The notes below the pieces were generated by a model. The model had not been told where the DNA came from and ran no database searches. It saw only the letters and a program-made list of their open reading frames with translations. Shown piece after piece: positions 40,901 through 54,844 of a stretch of 64,000 nucleotides of DNA (position 1 is the first letter of the stretch; every line of letters begins with the position of its first letter). A program made the translations under genes and the position numbers. Source of the stretch: Auanema rhodensis (Eukaryota > Nematoda > Chromadorea > Rhabditida > Rhabditidae); the NCBI GenBank assembly GCA_964057225.1, contig OZ059895.1, forward strand, positions 11,656,001 to 11,720,000, written 5' to 3'.

Positions 40901-41712
40901 AACTCTTCTGTAACAAATGTTTTCAATTTTCAAGCAGTTTTACTTAGATAGCTCAACCCAAGGCAGCAATTTATCTTCAATATTTTTTCTATCTTACAGT
41001 TATAAACCAATAGTTAATAAACCATCATCTTACCCTTACCGTTTCTATCTATTTCCTATCGAAACCAACTTTGTTCAAAAACTATACAACTGTGAAACCT
41101 TTTTTAATTTCTTGTATTTGGAGCTCATAAGATTTGATATCATTGAGGGATCCAGATAGAACGTAGAAAATTACATAACTACCATGAAATTGGGAAAAAA
41201 TTGTAACGAGGATAAGTATGTAAATCATTGAATATCAGATATTTTCGCTTACGACCATACCACGTTGAAAGAATGCCATGCCGCTGATTTTCAATTTTAA
41301 CTCTTCTGTAACGAATGTTTTCAATTTCCAAGCAGTTTTACTTAGAAAGCTCAACCCAAGGCAGCAAATTATCTTCAATATTATTTTTATCTTACAGTTT
41401 TAAACCATTAGTTAATGAACCATCATCTTACCTTTACTATTTCTATCTATTTCCTATCAAAACCAACTTTGTTCAAACACTATACAACTGAGAAGCCTTT
41501 TTTAATTTCTTGTATTTGGAGTTCATAAGATTTGATATCATCGAGGGATCCAGATAGAACGTGGAAAATTACATAACTAACATGAAATTGGGAAAAAATT
41601 ATAACGAGGATAAGTATGTGAATCATTGAATATCAGATATTTTCGCTCAGGACCATACCACGTTAAAAGTACGGCATGCGGCTGATTTTCAATTTTAACT
41701 CTTTTGTAACAG

Positions 41713-42509
41713 ATGTTTTCAATTTTCAAGCAGTTTTACTCAGATACCTTAACCCAAGGCAGCAAGTTATCTTCAATATTATTTCTATCTCACAGTTATA
41801 AACCAATAGTTAATGAACCATCATCTTATCCTTACCGTTTCTATCTATTTCCTATCGAAACCAACTTTGTTCAAAAACTATACAACTGTGAAACCTTTTT
41901 TAATTTTTTTGTATTTGGAGCTCATAAGATTTGATAACATTGAGGGATCCAGATAGAACGTGGAAAATTACATAACTAACATGAAATTGGGAAAAAATTA
42001 TAACGAGGATAAGTATGTAAATCATTGAATATCAGATATTTTTGCTTAGGACCATACCACGTTAAAAGTACGGCATGCGGCTGATTTTCAATTTTAACTC
42101 TTCTGTAACAAATGTTTTCAATTTTCAAGCAGTTTTACTTAGATAGCTCAACCCAAGGCAGCAAATTATCTTCAATATTATTTCTATCTTACAGTTATAA
42201 ACCAATAGTTAATGAACCATCATCTTACCTTCACTGTTTCTATCTATTTGCTATCGAAAGCAACTTTGTTCAAACACTATACAACTGTGAAACCTTTTTT
42301 AATTTCTTGTATTTGGAGCTCATAAGATTTGATATCATCGAGGGATCCAGATAGAACGTGGAAAATTACATAACTAACATGAAATTGGGAAAAAATTATA
42401 ACGAGGATAAGTATGTAAATCATTGAATATCAGATATTTTTGCTTAGGACCATACCACGTTAAAAGTACGGCATGCGGCTGATTTTCAATTTTAACTCTT
42501 CTGTAACAA
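41713..42509 (+). repeat. Two-monomer cassette 8
   Basis: Counterpart of cassette 3 at +19,504 bp, without the private G at the position equivalent to 22460. Confidence 0.88.
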
Positions 42510-42907
42510 ATGTTTTCAATTTTCAAGCAGTTTTACTTAGATAGCTCAACCCAAGGCAGCAAATTATCTTCAATATTATTTCTATCTTACAGTTATAAAC
42601 CAATAGTTAATGAACCATCATCTTACCTTCACTGTTTCTATCTATTTCCTATCGAAAGCAACTTTGTTCAAACACTATACAACTGTGAAACCTTTTTTAA
42701 TTTCTTGTATTTGGAGCTCATAAGATTTGATATCATTGAGGGATTTAGATAGAACGTGGAAAATTACATAACTAACATGAAATTGGGAAAAAATTATAAC
42801 GAGGATAAGTATGTGAAACATTGAATATCAGATATTTTCGCTCAGGACCATACCACGTTAAAAGTACGGCATGCGGCTGATTTTCAATTTTAACTCTTCT
42901 GTAACAA

Positions 42908-43305
42908 ATGTTTTCAATTTTCAAGCAGTTTTACTTAGATAGCTCAACCCAAGGCAGCAAATTATCTTCAATCTTATTTCTATCTCACAGTTATAAACCA
43001 ATAGTTAATAAACCATCATCTTACCCTTACCGTTTCTATCTATTTCCTATCAAAACCAACTTTGTTCAAACACTATACAACTGTGAAACCTTTTTTAATT
43101 TCTTGTATTTGGAGCTCATAAGATTTGATATCATTGAGGGATCCAGATAAAACGTGGAAAATTACATAACTAACATGAAATTGGGAAAAAATTATAAGGA
43201 GGATAAGTATGTAAATCATTGAATATCAGATATTTTCGCTTAGGACCATACCACGTTAAAAGTACGACATGCGGCTGATTTTCAATTTTAACTCTTCTGT
43301 AACAA
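42908..43305 (+). repeat. Counterpart of the one-monomer-loss hybrid
   Basis: Same internal junction as the monomer at 23404, at an offset of 19,504 bp, so the loss happened before the 49-mer duplication. Confidence 0.82.
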
Positions 43306-44897
43306 ATGTTTTCAATTTTCAAGCAGTTTTACTTAGATAGCTCAACCCAAGGCAGCAAATTATCTTCAATATTATTTCTATCTTACAGTTATAAACCAAT
43401 AGTTAATGAACCATCATCTTACCTTCACTGTTTCTATCTATTTCCTATCGAAAGCAACTTTGTTCAAACACTATACAACTGTGAAACCTTTTTTAATTTC
43501 TTGTATTTGGAGCTCATAAGATTTGATATCATCGAGGGATCCAGATAGAACGTGGAAAATTACATAACTAACATGAAATTGGGAAAAAATTATAACGAGG
43601 ATAAGTATGTAAATCATTGAATATCAGATATTTTCGCTTAGGACCATACCACGTTAAAAGTACGGCATGCGGCTGATTTTCAATTTTAACTCTTTTGTAA
43701 CAGATGTTTTCAATTTTCAAGCAGTTTTACTCAGATAGCTTAACCCAAGGCAGCAAATTATCTTCAATATTATTTCTATCTCACAGTTATAAACCAATAG
43801 TTAATGAACTATCATCTTACCCTTACCGTTTCTATCTATTTCATATCGAAACCAACTTTGTTCAAAAACTATACAACTGTGAAACCTTTTTTAATTTCTT
43901 GTATTTGGAGCTCATAAGATTTGATATCATTAAGGGATCCAGATAGAACGTGGAAAATTACATAACTAACACGAAATTGGGAAAAAATTATAACGAGGAT
44001 AAGTATGTAAATCATTGAATATCAGATATTTTCGCTTACGACCATACCACGTTAAAAGTACGGCATGCGGCTGATTTTCAATTTTAACTCTTCTGTAACA
44101 AATGTTTTCAATTTTCAAGCAGTTTTACTTAGATAGCTCAACCCAAGGCAGCAATTTATCTTCAATATTTTTTCTATCTTACAGTTATAAACCAATAGTT
44201 AATAAACCATCATCTTACCCTTACCGTTTCTATCTATTTCCTATCGAAACCAACTTTGTTCAAAAACTATACAACTGTGAAACCTTTTTTAATTTCTTGT
44301 ATTTGGAGCTCATAAGATTTGATATCATTGAGGGATCCAGATAGAACGTAGAAAATTACATAACTACCATGAAATTGGGAAAAAATTGTAACCAGGATAA
44401 GTATGTAAATCATTGAATATCAGATATTTTCGCTTACGACCATACCACGTTGAAAGAATGCCATGCCGCTGATTTTCAATTTTAACTCTTCTGTAACGAA
44501 TGTTTTCAATTTCCAAGCAGTTTTACTTAGAAAGCTCAACCCAAGGCAGCAAATTATCTTCAATATTATTTCTATCTTACAGTTTTAAACCATTAGTTAA
44601 TGAACCATCATCTTACCTTTACTATTTCTATCTATTTCCTATCAAAACCAACTTTGTTCAAACACTATACAACTGAGAAGCCTTTTTTAATTTCTTGTAT
44701 TTGGAGTTCATAAGATTTGATATCATCGAGGGATCCAGATAGAACGTGGAAAATTACATAACTAACATGAAATTGGGAAAAAATTATAACGAGGATAAGT
44801 ATGTGAATCATTGAATATCAGATATTTTCGCTCAGGACCATACCACGTTAAAAGTACGGCATGCGGCTGATTTTCAATTTTAACTCTTTTGTAACAG

Positions 44898-45694
44898 ATG
44901 TTTTCAATTTTCAAGCAGTTTTACTCAGATACCTTAACCCAAGGCAGCAAGTTATCTTCAATATTATTTCTATCTCACAGTTATAAACCAATAGTTAATG
45001 AACCATCATCTTATCCTTACCGTTTCTATCTATTTCCTATCGAAACCAACTTTGTTCAAAAACTATACAACTGTGAAACCTTTTTTAATTTTTTTGTATT
45101 TGGAGCTCATAAGATTTGATAACATTGAGGGATCCAGATAGAACGTGGAAAATTACATAACTAACATGAAATTGGGAAAAAATTATAACGAGGATAAGTA
45201 TGTAAATCATTGAATATCAGATATTTTTGCTTAGGACCATACCACGTTAAAAGTACGGCATGCGGCTGATTTTCAATTTTAACTCTTCTGTAACAAATGT
45301 TTTCAATTTTCAAGCAGTTTTACTTAGATAGCTCAACCCAAGGCAGCAAATTATCTTCAATATTATTTCTATCTTACAGTTATAAACCAATAGTTAATGA
45401 ACCATCATCTTACCTTCACTGTTTCTATCTATTTGCTATCGAAAGCAACTTTGTTCAAACACTATACAACTGTGAAACCTTTTTTAATTTCTTGTATTTG
45501 GAGCTCATAAGATTTGATATCATCGAGGGATCCAGATAGAACGTGGAAAATTACATAACTAACATGAAATTGGGAAAAAATTATAACGAGGATAAGTATG
45601 TAAATCATTGAATATCAGATATTTTTGCTTAGGACCATACCACGTTAAAAGTACGGCATGCGGCTGATTTTCAATTTTAACTCTTTTGTAACAG
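44898..45694 (+). repeat. Two-monomer cassette 9
   Basis: Counterpart of cassette 4 at +19,504 bp. Confidence 0.88.
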
Positions 45695-46888
45695 ATGTTT
45701 TCAATTTTCAAGCAGTTTTACTCAGATAGCTTAACCCAAGGCAGCAAATTATCTTCAATATTATTTCTATCTCACAGTTATAAACCAATAGTTAATGAAC
45801 TATCATCTTACCCTTACCGTTTCTATCTATTTCATATCGAAACCAACTTTGTTCAAAAACTATACAACTGTGAAACCTTTTTTAATTTCTTGTATTTGGA
45901 GCTCATAAGATTTGATATCATTAAGGGATCCAGATAGAACGTGGAAAATTACATAACTAACACGAAATTGGGAAAAAATTATAACGAGGATAAGTATGTA
46001 AATCATTGAATATCAGATATTTTCGCTTACGACCATACCACGTTAAAAGTACGGCATGCGGCTGATTTTCAATTTTAACTCTTCTGTAACAAATGTTTTC
46101 AATTTTCAAGCAGTTTTACTTAGATAGCTCAACCCAAGGCAGCAATTTATCTTCAATATTTTTTCTATCTTACAGTTATAAACCAATAGTTAATAAACCA
46201 TCATCTTACCCTTACCGTTTCTATCTATTTCCTATCGAAACCAACTTTGTTCAAAAACTATACAACTGTGAAACCTTTTTTAATTTCTTGTATTTGGAGC
46301 TCATAAGATTTGATATCATTGAGGGATCCAGATAGAACGTAGAAAATTACATAACTACCATGAAATTGGGAAAAAATTGTAACCAGGATAAGTATGTAAA
46401 TCATTGAATATCAGATATTTTCGCTTACGACCATACCACGTTGAAAGAATGCCATGCCGCTGATTTTCAATTTTAACTCTTCTGTAACGAATGTTTTCAA
46501 TTTCCAAGCAGTTTTACTTAGAAAGCTCAACCCAAGGCAGCAAATTATCTTCAATATTATTTCTATCTTACAGTTTTAAACCATTAGTTAATGAACCATC
46601 ATCTTACCTTTACTATTTCTATCTATTTCCTATCAAAACCAACTTTGTTCAAACACTATACAACTGAGAAGCCTTTTTTAATTTCTTGTATTTGGAGTTC
46701 ATAAGATTTGATATCATCGAGGGATCCAGATAGAACGTGGAAAATTACATAACTAACATGAAATTGGGAAAAAATTATAACGAGGATAAGTATGTGAATC
46801 ATTGAATATCAGATATTTTCGCTCAGGACCATACCACGTTAAAAGTACGGCATGCGGCTGATTTTCAATTTTAACTCTTTTGTAACAG

Positions 46889-47685
46889 ATGTTTTCAATT
46901 TTCAAGCAGTTTTACTCAGATACCTTAACCCAAGGCAGCAAGTTATCTTCAATATTATTTCTATCTCACAGTTATAAACCAATAGTTAATGAACCATCAT
47001 CTTATCCTTACCGTTTCTATCTATTTCCTATCGAAACCAACTTTGTTCAAAAACTATACAACTGTGAAACCTTTTTTAATTTTTTTGTATTTGGAGCTCA
47101 TAAGATTTGATAACATTGAGGGATCCAGATAGAACGTGGAAAATTACATAACTAACATGAAATTGGGAAAAAATTATAACGAGGATAAGTATGTAAATCA
47201 TTGAATATCAGATATTTTTGCTTAGGACCATACCACGTTAAAAGTACGGCATGCGGCTGATTTTCAATTTTAACTCTTCTGTAACAAATGTTTTCAATTT
47301 TCAAGCAGTTTTACTTAGATAGCTCAACCCAAGGCAGCAAATTATCTTCAATATTATTTCTATCTTACAGTTATAAACCAATAGTTAATGAACCATCATC
47401 TTACCTTCACTGTTTCTATCTATTTGCTATCGAAAGCAACTTTGTTCAAACACTATACAACTGTGAAACCTTTTTTAATTTCTTGTATTTGGAGCTCATA
47501 AGATTTGATATCATCGAGGGATCCAGATAGAACGTGGAAAATTACATAACTAACATGAAATTGGGAAAAAATTATAACGAGGATAAGTATGTAAATCATT
47601 GAATATCAGATATTTTTGCTTAGGACCATACCACGTTAAAAGTACGGCATGCGGCTGATTTTCAATTTTAACTCTTCTGTAACAA
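46889..47685 (+). repeat. Two-monomer cassette 10
   Basis: Counterpart of cassette 5 at +19,504 bp and the last in the window. The expected counterpart of cassette 6, near 49278, is absent because the sequence switches path just before it. Confidence 0.88.
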
Positions 47686-49038
47686 ATGTTTTCAATTTTC
47701 AAGCAGTTTTACTTAGATAGCTCAACCCAAGGCAGCAAATTATCTTCAATATTATTTCTATCTTACAGTTATAAACCAATAGTTAATGAACCATCATCTT
47801 ACCTTCACTGTTTCTATCTATTTCCTATCGAAAGCAACTTTGTTCAAACACTATACAACTGTGAAACCTTTTTTAATTTCTTGTATTTGGAGCTCATAAG
47901 ATTTGATATCATCGAGGGATCCAGATAGAACGTGGAAAATTACATAACTAACATGAAATTGGGAAAAAATTATAACGAGGATAAGTATGTAAATCATTGA
48001 ATATCAGATATTTTCGCTTAGGACCATACCACGTTAAAAGTACGGCATGCGGCTGATTTTCAATTTTAACTCTTTTGTAACAGATGTTTTCAATTTTCAA
48101 GCAGTTTTACTCAGATAGCTTAACCCAAGGCAGCAAATTATCTTCAATATTATTTCTATCTCACAGTTATAAACCAATAGTTAATGAACCATCATCTTAC
48201 CCTTACCGTTTCTATCTATTTCATATCGAAACCAACTTTGTTCAAAAACTATACAACTGTGAAACCTTTTTTAATTTCTTGTATTTGGAGCTCATAAGAT
48301 TTGATATCATTAAGGGATCCAGATAGAACGTGGAAAATTACATAACTAACACGAAATTGGGAAAAAATTATAACGAGAATAAGTATGTAAATCATTGAAT
48401 ATCAGATATTTTCGCTTACGACCATACCACGTTGAAAGTACGCCATGCCGCTTATTTTCAATTTTAACTCTTCTGTAACAAATGTTTTCAATTTTCAAGC
48501 AGTTTTACTTAGATAGCTCAACCCAAGGCAGCAATTTATCTTCAATATTATTTCTATCTTACAGTTATAAACCAATAGTTAATAAACCATCATCTTACCC
48601 TTACCGTTTCTATCTATTTCCTATCGAAACCAACTTTGTTCAAAAACTATACAACTGTGAAACCTTTTTTAATTTCTTGTATTTGGAGCTCATAAGATTT
48701 GATATCATTGAGGGATCCAGATAGAACGTAGAAAATTACATAACTACCATGAAATTTGGAAAAAATTGTAACGAGGATAAGTATGTGAATCATTGAATAT
48801 CAGATATTTTCGCTTACGACCATACCACGTTGAGAGAATGCCATGCCGCTGATTTTCAATTTTAACTCTTCTGTAACGAATGTTTTCAATTTTCAAGCAG
48901 TTTTACTCAGAAAGCTCAACCCAAGGCAGCAAATTATCTTCAATATTATTTCTATCTTACAGTTTTAAACCATTAGTTAATGAACCATCATCTTACCTTT
49001 ACTATTTCTATCTATTTCCTATCAAAACCAACTTTGTT

Positions 49039-51600
49039 CAAACACTATACAACTGAGAAGCCTTTTCTAATTTCTTGTATTTGGAGTTCATAAGATTTGA
49101 TATCATTGAGGGATCCAGATAGAACGTGGAAAATTACATAACTAACATGAAATTGGGAAAAAATTATAACGAGGATAAGTATGTGAAACATTGAATATCA
49201 GATATTTTCGCTTAGGACCATACGACGTTGAAAGTACGCCATGCCGCTGATTTTCAATTTTAACTCTTCTGTAACAAATGTTTTCAATTTCCAAGCAGTT
49301 TTACTTAGATAGCTCAACCCAAGGCAGCAAATTATCTTCAATCTTATCTCTATCTTACAGTTATAAACCAGTAGTGAATGAACCATCATCTTACCTTCAC
49401 TGTTTCTATCTATTTCCTATCAAAAGAAACATTGTTTAAACACTATACAACTGTGAAACCTTTTTTAATTTCTTGTATTTGGAGATCATAAGATTTGATA
49501 TCATTGAGGGATCCAGATAGAACGTGGAAAATTACGTAACTAACATGAAATTGGAAAAAATTATAACGAGGATAAGTATGTAAATCATTGAATATCAGAT
49601 ATTTTCGCTTAGGACCATACCACGTTAAAAGTACGGCATGCGGCTGATTTTCAATTTTAACTCTTCTGTAACAAATGTTTTCAATTTTCAAGCAGTTTTA
49701 CTTAGATAGCTCAACCCAAGGCAGCAAATTATCTTCAATATTATTTCTATCTTACAGTTATAAACCAATAGTTAATGAACCATCATCTTACCTTCACTGT
49801 TTCTATCTATTTCCTATCGAAAGCAACTTTGTTCAAACACTATACAACTGTGAAACCTTTTTCAATTTCTTGTATTTGGAGCTCATAAGATTTGATATCA
49901 TCGAGGGATCCAGATAGAACGTGGAAAATTACATAACTAACATGAAATTGGGAAAAAATTATAACGAGGATAAGTATGTAAATCATTGAATATCAGATAT
50001 TTTCGCTTAGGACCATACCACGTTAAAAGTACGGCATGCGGCTGATTTTCAATTTTAACTCTTTTGTAACAGATGTTTTCAATTTTCAAGCAGTTTTACT
50101 CAGATAGCTTAACCCAAGGCAGCAAATTATCTTCAATATTATTTCTATCTCACAGTTATAAACCAATAGTTAATGAACCATCATCTTACCCTTACCGTTT
50201 CTATCTATTTCATATCGAAACCAACTTTGTTCAAAAACTATACAACTGTGAAACCTTTTTTAATTTCTTGTATTTGGAGCTCATAAGATTTGATATCATT
50301 AAGGGATCCAGATAGAACGTGGAAAATTACATAACTAACACGAAATTGGGAAAAAATTATAACGAGAATAAGTATGTAAATCATTGAATATCAGATATTT
50401 TCGCTTACGACCATACCACGTTGAAAGTACGCCATGCCGCTGATTTTCAATTTTAACTCTTCTGTAACAAATGTTTTCAATTTTCAAGCAGTTTTACTTA
50501 GATAGCTCAACCCAAGGCAGCAATTTATCTTCAATATTATTTCTATCTTACAGTTATAAACCAATAGTTAATAAACCATCATCTTACCCTTACCGTTTCT
50601 ATCTATTTCCTATCGAAACCAACTTTGTTCAAAAACTATACAACTGTGAAACCTTTTTTAATTTCTTGTATTTGGAGCTCATAAGATTTGATATCATTGA
50701 GGGATCCAGATAGAACGTAGAAAATTACATAACTACCATGAAATTGGGAAAAAATTGTAACGAGGATAAGTATGTAAATCATTGAATATCAGATATTTTC
50801 GCTTACGATCATACCACGTTGAAAGAATGCCATGCCGCTGATTTTCAATTTTAACTCTTCTGTAACGAATGTTTCCAATTTCCAAGCAGTTTTACTTAGA
50901 AAGCTCAACCCAAGGCAGCAAATTATCTTCAATATTATTTCTATCTTACAGTTTTAAACCATTAGTTAATGAACCATCATCTTACCTTTACTATTTCTAT
51001 CTATTTCCTATCAAAACCAACTTTGTTCAAACACTATACAACTGAGAAGCCTTTTTTAATTTCTTGTATTTGGAGTTCATAAGATTTGATATCATTGAGG
51101 GATCCAGATAGAACGTGGAAAATTACATAACTAACATGAAATTGGGAAAAAATTATAACGAGGATAAGTATGTGAAACATTGAATATCAGATATTTTCGC
51201 TTAGGACCATACGACGTTGAAAGTACGCCATGCCGCTGATTTTCAATTTTAACTCTTCTGTAACAAATGTTTTCAATTTCCAAGCAGTTTTACTTAGATA
51301 GCTCAACCCAAGGCAGCAAATTATCTTCAATCTTATTTCTATCTTACAGTTATAAACCAGTAGTGAATGAACCATCATCTTACCTTCACTGTTTCTATCT
51401 ATTTCCTATCAAAAGAAACATTGTTTAAACACTATACAACTGTGAAACCTTTTTTAATTTCTTGTATTTGGAGATCATAAGATTTGATATCATTCAGGGA
51501 TCCAGATAGAACATGGAAAATTACGTAACTAACATGAAATTGGAAAAAACTATAACGAGGATAAGTATGTGAATCATTGAATATCAGATATTTTCGCTTA
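49039..51600 (+). repeat. Segment matching 16.8-19.4 kb and 36.3-38.9 kb
   Basis: Between TTTGTTCAAAC (ending near 49042) and CCTTTTCTAATTT (C at 49067), the sequence leaves the path seen at 29.5 kb. It joins the path seen at 16.8 kb and 36.3 kb (offset 12,737 bp from the latter). It follows that path through monomers starting at 49278, 49675, 50073, 50471, 50869 and 51267. It departs near 51615, where GTTGAAAGTACGCC replaces GTTAAAAGTACGG. This is another intra-monomer joint. Confidence 0.83.
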
Positions 51601-54600
51601 GGACCATACCACGTTGAAAGTACGCCATGCCGCTGAATTTCAATTTTAACTCTTTTGTAACAAATGTTTTCAATTTTCAAGCAGTTTTACTCAGATAGCT
51701 TAACCCAAGGCAGCAAATTATCTTCAATATTATTTCTATCTTACAGTTTTAAACCATTAGTTAATGAACCATCATCTTACCTTTACTATTTCTATCTATT
51801 TCCTATCAAAACCAACTTTGTTCAAACACTATACAACTGAGAAGCCTTTTTTAATTTCTTGTATTTGGAGTTCATAAGATTTGATATCATTGAGGGATCC
51901 AGATAGAACGTGGAAAATTACATAACTAACATGAAATTGGGAAAAAATTATAACGAGGATAAGTATGTGAAACATTGAATATCAGCTATTTTCGCTTAGG
52001 ACCATACGACGTTGAAAGTACGCCATGCCGCTGATTTTCAATTTTAACTCTTCTGTAACAAATGTTTTCAATTTCCAAGCAGTTTTACTTAGATAGCTCA
52101 ACCCAAGGCAGCAAATTATCTTCAATCTTATTTCTATCTTACAGTTATAAACCAGTAGTGAATGAACCATCATCTTACCTTTACTGTTTCTATCTATTTT
52201 CTATCAGAACAAATATTGTTCAAACACTATACAACTGTGAAACCTTTTTTAATTTCTTGTATTTGGAGCTCATAAGATTTGATATCATTGAGAGATCCAG
52301 ATAGAACGTGGAAAATTACGTAACTAACATGAAATTGGGAAAAAATTATAACGAGGATAAGTATGTAAATCATTGAATATCAGATATTCTCGCTTACGAC
52401 CATATCACGTTGAAAGTACGCCATGCCGCTGATTTTCAATTTTAACTCTTCTGTAACGAATGTTTTCAATTTCCAAGCAGTTTTACTTAGATAGCTCAAC
52501 CCAAGGCAGCAAATTATCTTCAATCTTATCTCTATCTTACAGTTATAAACCAGTAGTGAATGAACCATCATCTTACCTTCACTGTTTCTATCTATTTCCT
52601 ATCAAAAGAAACATTGTTTAAACACTATACAACTGTGAAACCTTTTTTAATTTCTTGTATTTGGAGATCATAAGATTTGATATCATTGAGGGATCCAGAT
52701 AGAACGTGGAAAATTACGTAACTAACATGAAATTGGAAAAAATTATAACGAGGATAAGTATGTAAATCATTGAATATCAGATATTTTCGCTTAGGACCAT
52801 ACCACGTTAAAAGTACGGCATGCGGCTGATTTTCAATTTTAACTCTTCTGTAACAAATGTTTTCAATTTTCAAGCAGTTTTACTTAGATAGCTCAACCCA
52901 AGGCAGCAATTTATTTTCAATATTATTTCTATCTTACAGTTATAAACCAATAGTTAATAAACCATCATCTTACCCTTACCGTTTCTATCTATTTCCTATC
53001 GAAACCAACTTTGTTCAAAAACTATACAACTGTGAAACCTTTTTTAATTTCTTGTATTTGGAGCTCATAAGATTTGATATCATTGAGGGATCCAGATAGA
53101 ACGTAGAAAATTACATAACTACCATGAAATTGGGAAAAAATTGTAACGAGGATAAGTATGTAAATCATTGAATATCAGATATTTTCGCTTACGATCATAC
53201 CACGTTGAAAGAATGCCATGCCGCTGATTTTCAATTTTAACTCTTCTGTAACGAATGTTTCCAATTTCCAAGCAGTTTTACTTAGAAAGCTCAACCCAAG
53301 GCAGCAAATTATCTTCAATATTATTTCTATCTTACAGTTTTAAACCATTAGTTAATGAACCATCATCTTACCTTTACTATTTCTATCTATTTCCTATCAA
53401 AACCAACTTTGTTCAAACACTATACAACTGTGAAACCTTTTTTAATTTCTTGTATTTGGAGATCATAAGATTTGATATCATTGAGGGATCCAGATAGAAC
53501 GTAGAAAATTACATAACTACCATGAAATTGGGAAAAAATTGTAACGAGGATAAGTATGTGAATCATTGAATATCAGATATTTTCGCTTACGACCATACCA
53601 CGTTGAGAGAATGCCATGCCGCTGATTTTCAATTTTAACTCTTCTGTAACGAATGTTTTCAATTTTCAAGCAGTTTTACTCAGAAAGCTCAACCCAAGGC
53701 AGCAAATTATCTTCAATATTATTTCTATCTTACAGTTTTAAACCATTAGTTAATGAACCATCATCTTACCTTCACTGTTTCTATCTATTTTCTATCAAAA
53801 GAAATATTGTTTAAACACTATACAACTGTGAAACCTTTTTTAATTTCTTGTATTTGGAACTCATAAGATTTGATATCATCGAGGGATCCAGATAGAACGT
53901 GGAAAATTACGTAACTAACATGAAATTGGAAAAAACTATAACGAGGATAAGTATGTGAAACATTGAATATCAGATATTTTCGCTTAGGACCATACGACGT
54001 TGAAAGTACGCCATGCCGCTGATTTTCAATTTTAACTCTTCTGTAACAAATGTTTTCAATTTCCAAGCAGTTTTACTTAGATAGCTCAACCCAAGGCAGC
54101 AAATTATCTTCAATCTTATCTCTATCTTACAGTTATAAACCAGTAGTGAATGAACCATCATCTTACCTTCACTGTTTCTATCTATTTCCTATCAAAAGAA
54201 ACATTGTTTAAACACTATACAACTGTGAAACCTTTTTTAATTTCTTGTAATTGGAGATCATAAGATTTGATATCATTGAGGGATCCAGATAGAACGTGGA
54301 AAATTACGTAACTAACATGAAATTGGAAAAAATTATAACGAGGATAAGTATGTAAATCATTGAATATCAGATATTTTCGCTTAGGACCATACCACGTTAA
54401 AAGTACGGCATGCGGCTGATTTTCAATTTTAACTCTTCTGTAACAAATGTTTTCAATTTTCAAGCAGTTTTACTTAGATAGCTCAACCCAAGGCAGCAAA
54501 TTATCTTCAATATTATTTCTATCTTACAGTTATAAACCAATAGTTAATGAACCATCATCTTACCTTCACTGTTTCTATCTATTTCCTATCGAAAGCAACT

Positions 54601-54844
54601 TTGTTCAAACACTATACAACTGTGAAACCTTTTTCAATTTCTTGTATTTGGAGCTCATAAGATTTGATATCATCGAGGGATCCAGATAGAACGTGGAAAA
54701 TTACATAACTAACATGAAATTGGGAAAAAATTATAACGAGGATAAGTATGTAAATCATTGAATATCAGATATTTTCGCTTAGGACCATACCACGTTAAAA
54801 GTACGGCATGCGGCTGATTTTCAATTTTAACTCTTTTGTAACAG
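51601..54844 (+). repeat. Transitional mosaic of monomer types
   Basis: Eight monomers of mixed ancestry. Three one-base-short A-tracts give 397-bp steps within it (starts 52460 to 52857, 53653 to 54050, 54050 to 54447). Private changes include CAGCTATTTTCG at about 51986, which breaks the conserved dyad, GAGAGATCC near 52290, which removes the BamHI site, CATATCACG near 52403, and TTGTAATTGGAG near 54246. The monomer at 54447 resembles those at 17434, 36938 and 49675, including the TTTTTCAATTTC variant. Confidence 0.8.

Larger units (their letters stand above)
29406..48909 (+). repeat. 19,504-bp (49-monomer) unit, copy 2
   Basis: Tandem second copy. Identity continues about 150 bp past 48909 and ends between 49039 and 49067, where CCTTTTCTAATTT replaces the CCTTTTTTAATTT expected from 29559. 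Only six single-base differences between the copies were found by eye: 10832 C/30336 A, 12084 C/31588 T, 22460 G/41964 A, 25382 T/44886 C, 25657 G/45161 C and 26966 T/46470 A. I did not compare every base. The similarity is high enough that recent duplication and assembly duplication must both be considered. Confidence 0.9.
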
